A DNA stretch of 64,000 nucleotides from Nicotiana tabacum (lineage: Eukaryota; Streptophyta; Magnoliopsida; Solanales; Solanaceae). Positions 54,228 to 64,000 of this stretch are shown here, piece after piece. The notes beneath the pieces are model-generated. The model made no database searches and was not told where the DNA came from. It saw only the letters and a program-made list of their open reading frames with translations. The translations under genes and the position numbers were made by a program. The DNA is taken from positions 139,612,948-139,676,947 of the forward strand of contig NC_134082.1 of assembly GCF_000715075.1 (NCBI RefSeq), given 5' to 3'. Numbering within the stretch: position 1 is the first letter of the stretch; every line of letters starts with the position of its first letter.

Positions 54228-56883
54228 TGTTACAACCCATATCCACATGTGTTAGTTCATGCCATATATTAGTTAACATAAATCCAAGAAGGAATTATCT
54301 TTGAGATGATAAGAAGTCAATCCTATTGGTCTTAAGTGATACAAGAGTGTATAAGGGTGATTAACCAATATTAGAAGTTAAACGAATCAAGGATGTTGTA
54401 ACTCGTATTTTCAGGTAATCTAGCGGTGCTTAATACACTCAAGAGGTCATTTATTAAGGTATTTTAATCATATAATATCCGTATCATAAGTCTTGAAGTC
54501 AAACGAGTTATGAAACAAAAGTCGACAAAAGTTGTCGCAACTTAGGTTCATAATTTTACTTAAACATTAGGTCAAATGTTTCTAATCTTTTCTCATTATT
54601 TACAAGGAATTACGGGGTTATCTACCCACCAAATTAAAGATCTATGAGTCTAGTTTTCAACTCATTAAACCGTTCATCGATACGATATCGGAGTAGAGAG
54701 ATATTCGCGTTTTCGCGAGACTGCGCCAAGTACCTCTCTATGGGGCCCACTAAGTCGGTTTAAGATATTTGGACTTATATAGGATGACCACAACCCATTT
54801 TTAGTCATTTCTTTTCACTATTTTCAGAACTTAGAACCCTAGGAACATCCTCTCAAGGTTCTCTCAAGATTCAAGACCCAAAAAAGGGCAAACAACACAA
54901 ATCAAGTGTCGGGAATTCCGTGGCGCTAGTAAGTCTCTTGTTCTTCTTGTTGTTGCTCATTTTTGTGTCGTTCCAACTCGTGTGGGAGGTTGTTTTAAAG
55001 GGTATATGTTCTGTAAATACTCCCTAATGTTCTTAATATTAATCCTAGGTGATTTCAAGCCTTCTAAAGTGATTCTAGTGCCGAAAAACACTAATTGATC
55101 GCTAGTTTCATTTTTTTGTTGTTGTGGCAGCATTGGAGGGATATTTCTTGGAAATTTAAGGTCAAATTGGAGTTGTTCTTTCTGTATAAAGGTAAGGAAC
55201 CTCTTACTCTATATGTATTTAAGATTATCCAAGTTGCGGCTAAGCCATTGAATCTAGAACTTGTGAGATATATATCGAAAGGTTTGGTAGTAGTGTTATT
55301 GTTTTGTGGACTGTTTTGCGTTGTTGTTGGGCTGCGTATTTTACTACTATCTTGTGGAGTTTTGGAGGAGGAAGGGTGTGGAGAAACACCATATATATGT
55401 AGGTTTATGGGCTGATAGTTATTCGTAACATTTCCAGGTTGTTTGACACGACTACGGTGGTCGTCGTATGTATGGAGTGATTAGGCTGTGTGTGGACTAT
55501 TTCGGGAGGCTCAATATGTTTATTATTGATGATGTTTAGGCTTTTTGGTGATTGTTTTGAATGGTGTGAGGTCATATATATAGGGGAGGTGCTGTCCGTT
55601 TCATCGTAAAATAGGTTGTGGTCGATACATAATAGTTATGACGCTTAAATGATAACGATAGTATCGTTTCTCTTATTGTAGACTAAGGAGTTTTGACAAT
55701 TGCATAGCTTGAGATTGGGGCAGTATATACAAGGTATGTGAGGCTATCCCTTTCCTTCTTTTGCACGACTCCGATTGTACATAATGTAATGAACGAGCTT
55801 CCAAAGATACTCTACTCTTAGAAGCTAGCAGTACTTACATTGTTTTCCCTCTTATGGAACGATTGATGTTAATGTTGCTTCTCTTATTCTTATGTTATCA
55901 ATGTTGTTCATACTTCCTGAATCTTATAAGGTTCATAGTGAAGACTTAGTCCTAATAACGTGTACAGAGGATACCGACCTTACGTCACTCCGAAAGGTTT
56001 AGAATGTGATTCCATGAGTCGAGCATGCATTATATATATGTATCTATTTTACTCTACCGAGCCACGCTATAGTTGGCCGGGTACGGCACCTATTGTGCAA
56101 CCACTGATCAGTTGGGTTTTACCGAGCTCCACGTGGCCGGGTACGATTCTACCGAGCCTATTATGGCCGGGTACGATATGATGATGATGATGCCCACAGA
56201 GGCGAATGCTTTAAAGGTTTATGTATTTATACATATGTATCATGCATTTCATGTAAGTAGCCCTCAGAGGTACTAAGATGTTACAGGTTGTATATTCTCT
56301 ATCCTTGCTTACATTACTGATCGTATTTATGGTTCCTTGCCTTACATACTCAGTACTTTATTCGTACTGACGTCCTTTTATTTGTGGATGCTGCATGTCG
56401 TGCTGCAGGTCCTGATAGACAGGCAGGTACAGCTCTCCCACCACAGTAGATCAACGGTGATTGGCGAGATCCCTTCTCCGGACTTGCCTTGGTCTTGGTA
56501 TGCAATTTTTGTTATAGACATTATGGGTATGTCGGGGCCCTGTTCCGGCTATGTTGCAACACTAATGTTCTTTTAGAGGCTCATAGACAGGTGTCGGCTC
56601 ATGTATAGTTTGGTATGCCTTGTCGGCTAGTTTTTGTTGTATAGTCTTTCATAGTAGCGTGGTAGCTCATACCTTATATGTAGTTTCTTGATTGTCTGGT
56701 CATCCCCTGCTATGTATATGCATGCCATCATATTTTATTGCTGGTTGTCCATGATCTAGGTCTACCATTTATATTGATCTCGTCAGCCTTAAAAGATAAT
56801 AATGAAGGTTAGATGAAATGTACGTTGGTGCTCGGCAAGTGTGGTCGGGTGCTAGTCATGGCCCTTCAGTTTGGGTCGTGACA
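54228..56883 (+). repeat. 3' LTR of the young chromovirus
   Basis: 2656 bp, co-linear with 46300-48955; differences are concentrated in the first 600 bp (about ten), with four more later. Confidence 0.95.
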
Positions 56884-57117
56884 AACTTGGTATCAGAGCA
56901 AGTCTGTCCTAGGGGTTGTCTATGAGCCGTGTCTAGTAGAGTCTTGATTATGGATGTGTAGCGCGCCACATTTATAATCAGGAGGCTACATGACATCTAG
57001 GGTTGTTACCTTCTTCCTGAATCTAGATCGTGCGTAGAGTTGAGTCGTAAGTGTTCGTCTCTAATATTCACCTTGTTTTTTTCAGTGATGCCTTCGACTA
57101 GGAAGCAAACAATTAGT
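56884..57117 (+). repeat. Second copy of the chromovirus leader, cut short after the Gag start
   Basis: Matches 48956-49188 with one 1-bp insertion and a few substitutions, from the primer site (TGGTATCAGAGC at 56888) to the Gag ATG and ten codons, then stops abruptly at ATTAGT. So a second internal region once followed the right LTR. Confidence 0.95.
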
Positions 57118-57789
57118 TCGAGCCTCGTCCGATTGACGCCTGGGGCTCCCGGAGCCCCACCCGAACATACCGACAAGTTTGGAATCATAAAATGGACTCG
57201 CTCGAACCCTTGGAAATGCCTGAAACAACATTGAAACTAAGTATCACACCCTAAAACCAATTGAATCAAACTTATGAACTTCAAGTTCTTCAATCTACTT
57301 CCAATGTGCCGAAACGTACTTATACTACTCGGAATGATACCAAATTTTGCGTGCAAGTCGTAAATAACATTATGGAACTATTCTCGATCTTGCGAGTTCT
57401 GTTTGGATCTCGATATCACCAAAACCCGCTTTAAACCAAATTTAAAGAACTTCTAAAACATTTAAGAACCAACTTTCACTCTTAGGCGCCGAAACGCTCC
57501 CTGGTCATCCAAAACCAATCCAAGCATACGCCCAAGTCCGAAATCATCATACGAACCTCTTGCAACCGTCAAAACCTGATTCCGAGTTCGTTTACCCAAA
57601 ATGTTGATCGAAGTCAAACTTGGCCTTTTAAACTAATCTTAAAAAGCGAAGTGTTTTGATTTCAAACCAAACTCTTCCAAATCCGAACCAACCATCCCCG
57701 CAAGTCATAAATTAGTAAAAGCAAGTACGTGGAGTCTTATTTAGGGGAACATGGTTCTAGAAAGCAAAATGACCAGTCAGGTCGTTACA
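57118..57789 (-). repeat. 3' LTR of the minus-strand chromovirus, proximal part
   Basis: On the minus strand it starts TGTAACGACCTGACTGGTC at 57789, directly after hairpin and polypurine tract, and runs to 57118, where it is joined to the truncated leader. Its last readable part ('ggggctccgggagcccc', '…atcggacgaggctcga') is similar in layout to 27165-27205 of the solo LTR, i.e. it is about the first quarter of a 2.7-kb LTR. Confidence 0.75.
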
Positions 57790-57830
57790 TTCTCCACCTC
57801 TTAAACAAACATTCGTCCTCGAATGGGTTT
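57790..57830 (-). other. Hairpin and polypurine tract of the minus-strand chromovirus
   Basis: On minus: CATTCG-AGGA-CGAATG (57825-57810, 6-bp stem), then 'tttgtttaagaggtggagaa' up to the LTR start at 57789. Same arrangement as at 54193 and 37417. Confidence 0.8.
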
Positions 57831-60800
57831 AGATTCATACCTGAAGTGCTAAATAAGTGTGGATATCTGATCCGCATGTCCTCCTCGAACTCCCAGGTCG
57901 CCTTCTCAACTGGTTGGCCCCTCTGGAGAACCTTTACCGCAAAAATCCTCTGGGATCTCAACTGGCAATCCTGTCTATCAACAAGAGCAACTAACTCCTT
58001 CTCATAACCCAAGCTCTCATCTAACTGAATAGTACTGAAGTCTACCACATAAGACAAGTCGGCGTGATACCTCCGCAGCATAGACACATGAAATACTGGA
58101 TGAACTCCTGACAGGCTGGGGGTAACGCAAGCTCATACGCAACCTCCCCAACTCGTCTCAACACCTCAAATGGGCCTATAAACCTGGGGCTCAACTTGCC
58201 CTTCTTCCTAAATCTCATAATACCCTTCATCGGCGAGACTTTCAAGAGAACCTTCTCATTGACCATGAATGATACACCCCACGTCTTCTGATCCGCGTAA
58301 CTCTTTTGTCTGGACTATATTGTGCGAAGTCTCTCCTGAATCAACTTTACCTTTTCCAAGGCATCTTTCACCAAATCAGTACCGTACAACTTACCCTCAT
58401 TGGGATCAAACCACCCGATAGGAGAACGATATCGCCATCCATATAAAGCCTCAAATGGAGCCATCTCGATGCTGGACTGATAACTGTTATTGTAAGCAAA
58501 CTCGACCAAAGGCAAGAACTGATCCCACTATCCTCCAAAGTTAATCACACATGCTCTCAACATGTCCTCTAATATTTGAACCGTTCGCTCTAACTGTCCG
58601 TCGGTTTGAGAATGAAATGTTGTTCTAAGCTCTACACGGGTCCCCAACTCACTCTGTACAGCTCTCTAGAAATGTGAATTGAACTGAGGGCCCCTATCTG
58701 AGATGATAGAAATAGGCTCACCATGCAATCGGACTATCTCCCGAATATAAATCTGGGCCAACCTATCTAAAGTATAGGTTGTCACAACTGGGATGAAGTG
58801 TGCCGACTTGGTCAACCTATCGACAATGACCCAAACTGCATCAAATTTCCAGAAAGTCTGCGACAACCCAACTACGAAGTCCATAGTAATGCGCTCCCAT
58901 TTCCACTCAGGTATAGTCATATGCTAAAGTAGGCCACCTTGCCTCTGGTGCTCATACTTGACCTGCTGGCAATTTAAGCACCTACCTTCATACTCCACTA
59001 TATCTTTCTTCATCCACTGCCACCAATATTGTTGCCTCATGTCACAATACATCTTCGTAGCACCTGGATGAATAGAATACCGTGAACTATGTGCCTCCTC
59101 TATAATCCTCTCCATCCAACCATCGATATTAGGAACACATAGGCGACCCTGGAGTCGCAGAACACCATCCTCGCCAATAGAACCTTCTTGGAACTACCCT
59201 GTAGTATCGTCTCTCTAAGAACTGCCAAATACGGATCATCAAACTGCTGAGCCTTGATCTACCCCAATAATAAAAACTGGGCAACAATACATGGAAGAAC
59301 TCGACTGAGCTCTAAAATGTCCAACCTCACAAGTCTGTTAGCCAAGGACTGAATGTCCAAAGCTAGTGGTCTCTCCTCTACTGAAATGAATGCCAAAATA
59401 ACATACTCTTTGCCTTCCTGCTTAAGGAATCCGCGACCACATTTGCCTTGCCCGAATGATAAAGAATAGTGATGTCATACAGTAACTCAAGCCATATACA
59501 CTGCCTCAAATTGAGATCTCTTTGCTTGAACAAATACTGTAAGCTGTGATGATCAGTGTAAACCTCACATGACACCCCATACAGATAATGCCTCCATATC
59601 GTAAGAGTATGAACAATCACGGCTAACTCTAGATTGTGCACAGGATAATTCTTCTCATGGATCTTCAAATAACGTGAAGCATATACAATAACGCGCCCCT
59701 CCTGTATCAATACACAACCCAAACCAATGCGGGAAGCATCGCAACACACAGTATACATCCCGAACTGGAAGGCAACACTAGAATCGGTATTGTAGTCAAA
59801 GTTGTCTTGATCTTCTGAAAGCTCGCCTCACAATCATCAGACCAACAGAATGGAGAAGCCTTCTGGGTTACTCTAGTCAAAGGTGCTGCAATGGATGAAA
59901 AGCCCTGCACAAATCGGCAATAATAACCTGCTAATCCCAGGAAACTCCTGATCTCAGTCACTGAAGTGGGACGTGGCCAACTCTGAACTGCCTCAATCTT
60001 CTTGGGATCCACCTTAATACCCTCTCTTGATACAACATGCCGCAAGAATGCCACAGACTCTAGCCAAAACTCACACTTGGAGAACTTAGCATATAACTTA
60101 TGTTCTCTGAATGTCTGAAGCACCACTCTCAAATGTTGCTCATACTCCCTCAGGATGCGTGAGTAAATCAAGATGTCATCAATGAAGATAATAATAAGAA
60201 TCAATATAAGTCCTGAACACCCGGTTCATCAAATCCATAAACGCCGCTGGGGCATTAGTCCAGCCGAAGGACATTACTAGAAACTCATAATGGCCATATC
60301 TAGTACGGAAAGCAGTCTTCGGAACATCTGAGTCCCAAATCTTCAACTGATGGTACCCCGATCTCAAGTCGATCTTAGAAAATACCCTAGCACCCTGCAA
60401 CTGATCAAACAAATCATCGATACGCGGCAACAAGTACTTGTTCTTGATGGTGACTTTGTTCAATTGGCGGTAATCAATGCACATCAACATAGTCCCATCC
60501 TTCTTCTTCACAAATAACATTGGTGCACCCCAATATGATACACTTGGTCTCACAAACCCCTTTCCTAACAACTCCTCAAGCTGTTCCTTCAACTCTTTGG
60601 AGCCATGCGGTATAGCGGGATAGATATAGGTTGGGTACCTGGAGCCAAATCAATATAGAAATTAATATCACGATCCAACGACATGCTCGAAATGTTAGAA
60701 GGAAACACATTAGCGAACTCCCAGACCACTAGCACCGAATCAATCATCAGGGACTCTGCAGTGGTGTCCCAAACATATGTTAGATACGCCAAACAACCCT

Positions 60801-61120
60801 TCTTGACTAGATGTCGAGCCTTCAAGAAAGAGATAATCCGACTAGATGCACTAACGGAGGAACCCTTCCACTCTAATTTCGGTAACTCTGGCATCGCTAA
60901 AGTAACAGTCTTTCCATGACAATAAAGGATGGCGTGATATGGGGATAACCAGTCCATGCCCAGGATGACCTCAAAGTCGATCATATCAAGTAGCAGAAGG
61001 TCCTCTCTAGTCTCATAACCACAGAATGTAACCACACAAGACCGGTATATCTAATCCACAACAACAGAATCGCCTACATGAGTGGACACATAAACAGGAC
61101 TACATGATAACTAGGGATTA
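57790..61120 (-). pseudogene. Minus-strand chromovirus pol (protease to chromodomain), decayed
   Basis: Reading leftward from 61120: protease end ('LLLLDMIDFEVILGMDWLSPYHAIL', 61035-60589), RT (60592-60179, '[14 protein letters not shown]'; FIDD at 60186-60175), RNase H (59758-59378, '[18 protein letters not shown]'), integrase zinc region (59115-58924, '[13 protein letters not shown]…CLNCQQVK'), catalytic core (58920-58666 'MDFVVGL', 'SDRGPQF'; 58515-58315), GPF part (58266-58042) and chromodomain (58087-57785, 'LVALVDRQDCQL…ATWEFEEDMRIRYPHLF'). At least eight frame breaks or stops separate the pieces. Gag and the 5' LTR are not in the window; the element is interrupted at 61121. It is closely related to, but distinct from, the young plus-strand element. 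Confidence 0.9.
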
Positions 61121-62633
61121 TGATGCATTTTACACTCCTTCTGGCTTAAGTTTTGATTAGAAATATGTACAAAATAGTCCCAAAGGCTCACATGTTGTAC
61201 TTAATTGCAGGGTTTGGTCAACAAGGTGACAATTTGTCAAAACCAGCTCAAAAAGGACTGAAACATGCACAAGTACCAAGAACAAGGCCAAGCTCAGTAT
61301 AACAGGACAAGTGCGGCCGCACACCATTTTGTGTGGTCCGCAAAGAGGAGGTTCAGAAAGTGCTCATTTTAGGCAGCCAAGCAATGCGGCCGCAAAACAT
61401 TTCATGCGGACCGCATTGACTTCATTGCGGCCGCACTCGATTTTGTGCGGTCCGCAAAGCTCAAGTTTAGAGAGGTGCCAAGTTGGAGGAACATTGCCAA
61501 TGCGGTCCGCGGTCCATTTTGTGTGGACCGCAATAGAAGCCACCGCGACCGCGGTGCATTTTATGCTGCCCGAGGTGGCCAACTTCAGAGAGCAGATTAT
61601 TTTCAGCCAAGAGCCTTAGTGCGACCGCACTCGATTTTGTGTTGTCCGCACTAGCCCCGCAGGGATATTTTTGTCCAGAATTTTTGGCCTAGTATAAATA
61701 GTTTTTTTCCCATTTTTAGGTCATCAGTTGTATTCTAGACAGCAGCTGCACTCATGAATAGTGTTCTTTTACCATTTTGAGTAATTTTACATTAGTTTTA
61801 TTATTGAATCTTAAAGTTTTATCTAGTAATTAAATATTATGGGTTTTTCTTCATCTATTTCTCTGTTTTTTCTATAATCATGAGTAGCTAGACCCATTAG
61901 CTAGAGTTGTGGCTCAGTCCTAGTGTGGGTAATAGATGGGTCTTGTGTTTTAAGGCTTGAATGTCTATGGGTGTTTGATATTTGGATTAATTTATGATTT
62001 AAATGTTGAATTAGTGGTTGCAAACACTAGTTTATGCCTAGTTGACTTTGGCTCTTCTTGAGAAAGAGAGCCTAAGTCTATGAAATCGGTCCAACAAGGA
62101 ATTGGGGCGTATTCAAGAGATTGATAGCCCCAATTAAAGGATTAAACCTAGAGATAGTAATACCCGACTTGAACCTCTATTGCTTGCACAAATTATCATA
62201 CCCAATTGGTCTTGAAAAAGTCAATTAGGGCAAAATCACTCGAACTACCGAGAGGTGTAGTGTGAGTAGTATCGTGCAATGGTTATATCGTAGTCCCCAA
62301 ATATGACAATCTAGCCTTAGACTCGAGAATCCGTCAATTACCCACCTAGGACAAAGTAACTTCCCTAGTGCCTTTTAACTATTTAGACAACCTTCAATAG
62401 GTTACTCTTAGCTTAACTTAGCCTAATTTAGCATCTTAGTAGTATAAAATTAGAAGAAATATCAAAACCAACAATGTTAGAAGTGCAATTAGGAACAACT
62501 ACGCAACTCCAATTTAGATAGACACTCAATTCCAATATCTAGCTCCCTATGGAAATCGATCCCGATCTTCTCGGGTAAAAGCTACTTCGACCACTCTTGC
62601 TACTTTGTAGTAGTGTAAGGTTAATCTCGATCA
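61121..62633 (+). repeat. 5' LTR of an Athila-type gypsy element
   Basis: 1513 bp, TGATGCATTTTACACTCC to 'ttaatctcgatca', followed by a primer site. TATAAATA at 61693-61700. It enters the protease region of the minus-strand chromovirus; the expected left target duplication is GATTA (61116-61120). Confidence 0.8.
61310..61655 (+). repeat. CpG-rich palindrome array with NotI sites in the Athila LTR
   Basis: Six units of the form 'tgcggccgca-nnnn-attttgtgcggtccgca', spaced about 35-60 bp. Three contain GCGGCCGC. The two halves of a unit are near inverted repeats of each other. It lies just upstream of the TATA box. Confidence 0.85.
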
Positions 62634-62638
62634 CTTTT

Positions 62639-62655
62639 TGGCGCCGTTGTTGGGG
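62639..62655 (+). promoter_or_regulatory. Primer-binding site (TGGCGCCGTTGTTGGGG)
   Basis: Five bases after the LTR end; tRNA-Asp type with one or two changes from the site at 43448. Confidence 0.85.
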
Positions 62656-62752
62656 AGCTAACGGTTTTGTCTATCTATCAAAATAGTTTTGTTTATTGTT
62701 CTTCTTTCCTTCTGTGTTACTAATGTGTGTGTGTCACAACTTCAGGTACTAA

Positions 62753-64000
62753 ATGGCAGCAAACAACATACCTCTTGGAGATATTCCGCCGGGGGAGGAG
62801 GTAGATGACAATATCGATGCTGAGGTTTCAGTAGTACCTCAAGCCCAAAGGAGAGGTCGACAGGCCCACCTCTAAGAGTGGCTCCTCGAGTGCTTCCAAA
62901 CCAAAGCTATACAAGTGCAATTGTCCTACCCCGGATCCGGGCGGGCAATTTTCAAATTACCAATGTGATGTTGATATTGCTAGAGCAGCGTGGATATTTC
63001 ACAGGCGCTGCCAATCAAAATGCTTACAAACATCTCAAGGGTTTCGTGGATACCTGTTGGGGGAGCAAGCAAACTAATGTGTCCGATGATGCTCTTAGGT
63101 TGAGACTCTTCCCATTTTCACTTAGAGGGAAGGTATTGGATTGGCTTAAGCGACTTCCCAACCATTCCATCACTACTTGGGATGAGTTGGAGAACAAGTT
63201 CATTGTAAAGTTTTTCTCACCGGGGCATATGACAACATTGAGAGATGAGATCTTGGCTTTCAAGCAGGAGCCCACCGAACCATTACATGAGATTTAGGAG
63301 CGCAATAGAACAATGGTAAAGGAATGCCCCAACAATGATATGACTGAGGCGATGATCCAACAGACTTTCCATCGGGGCATTAACACAACAAACCAGTGCA
63401 TAGTGAACTAACTTGCTGGGGGAAACTTCATGAAGCTGACTTATGATGAGGCTTGTGACATTCTTGATGAGATGGCTGGCACTTCCTCCGCCTGGCAAAG
63501 TAGAGCCAATGTGCCCCAGGGTGACCCCATAGTCACTCATTTGCACAAAGTGCTACATGACCATGGACATGCTATAGTAGAGCTGATAACTACAATGAAC
63601 TAACTAGCAAAGGCACAGTTGCAACAAGTCAAAAATCTTCGCCAAGTGAATGCCATGGAGGGTGTCAACATTCTAGTGAACAAAAGAAGACAGAGAGGTC
63701 AACAGAACCAAGGGAATTCGGAGCAATTTGACAATGATTATGGTGGATTCCAAGATAATGGTTATGATAGGCAGAATGAAGAGGTGCAATACGTGAACAA
63801 CTATCAAGGCCAAATGGGAAATTCTTCCAACCAACAAAAATGGAGACACCAAGGCAATTGGGGCAATCAACAACAACAAGGCAATTGTAATTGGCCGAAC
63901 AACAACCAAAATTCCAATTGGGGCAATCAGAACAATAATCATAACAATCAAGGTAATTAGAATGGAAACAACAACAACTGGGGTGGTAACAACAATCAGG
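62753..64000 (+). pseudogene. Athila-type gag, broken, running out of the window
   Basis: The ATG at 62753 (MAANNIPLGDIPPGEEVDDN) starts Gag; a stop or frameshift near 62873 separates it from the capsid domain at 62878-63297: 'KHLKGFVDTCWGSKQTNVSDDALRLRLFPFSLRGKVLDWLKRLPNHSITTWDELENKFIVKFF'. A TAG at 63295-63297 and later stops (about 63409, 63601) follow in the same frame. From 63619 the tail is Asn/Gln/Gly rich ('GNWGNQQQQGNCNWPNNNQNSNWGNQ'), typical of Athila Gag. At least four stops make it non-coding. Protease and the rest of pol would lie right of the window. Confidence 0.85.

Larger units (their letters stand above)
46300..56883 (+). mobile_element. Young chromovirus (Ty3/gypsy, Tekay/Del-like) with two complete LTRs
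   Basis: LTRs of identical length (2656 bp, 46300-48955 and 54228-56883) enclose primer site, gag, pol with chromodomain, 3' region and polypurine tract. I count about 14 base differences between the LTRs by eye (about 0.5%), so insertion was recent. The left flank ends TAAAG (46295-46299); the expected copy after the right LTR is missing because a second leader copy follows directly (56884-57117). It sits inside the 3' LTR of the minus-strand chromovirus. Confidence 0.9.

Overview
This is plant nuclear DNA, most likely from a eudicot and probably a Solanaceae species such as Nicotiana. The host assignment is an inference: the LTR families look like those common in Solanaceae genomes, and the one intact gene is a plant pectin methylesterase. 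There is no bacterial gene layout, CRISPR, rRNA or tRNA gene. About four fifths of the window is transposable-element DNA in deep nests, and one ordinary intact protein gene is visible.

Left nest (1-18.5 kb). The window opens in the 3' end of a Tat-type Ty3/gypsy element: an RNase H tail, a long tandem-repeat 3' region and an LTR ending at 3081. From 3087 to about 18471 lies a decayed Ty1/copia element (gag, protease, integrase, RT, RNase H, 3' LTR). Its integrase gene is split by a second Tat-type element (LTRs 5021-5787 and 14052-14799, 5-bp target duplication GGTAA). That element has gag and protease remnants and a broken antisense ORF, but no RT or integrase.

Pectin methylesterase (PME) locus (18.5-24.7 kb). 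A broken PME copy (exon 2 only, 18530-19523) lies just downstream of the copia element, which seems to sit in its intron. It also carries a hAT-type MITE and a SINE fragment. An intact two-exon PME gene follows (21506-22987). It encodes a short-form secreted enzyme with all catalytic motifs and no inhibitor-like pro-region.

Middle (24.7-34 kb). AT-rich DNA holds a Helitron with exact ends (24751-25913), a 2.76-kb solo LTR (26564-29320, 5-bp duplication CACAA), a second decayed Helitron, a hAT deletion derivative (32134-32544), and what looks like organelle-derived DNA (a possible mitochondrial segment, then a ycf1-like plastid segment).

Right nest (34-64 kb). A second copia element starts at about 33964. 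It is cut by an internally deleted gypsy element (35104-39816), resumes at 39817, and is cut again at 42100 by an Athila-like element. Inside that is a minus-strand chromovirus whose 3' LTR is split between 44488-46299 and 57118-57789. Between those halves sits a young plus-strand chromovirus (46300-56883), nearly intact, with one in-frame stop between gag and pol. It is followed by a second copy of its own leader, which is cut off at a microhomology junction. The minus-strand element is in turn entered at 61121 by another Athila-type element that runs out of the window. The genes do not form a pathway; the window mainly records serial insertion, recombination and deletion next to a small PME gene cluster.
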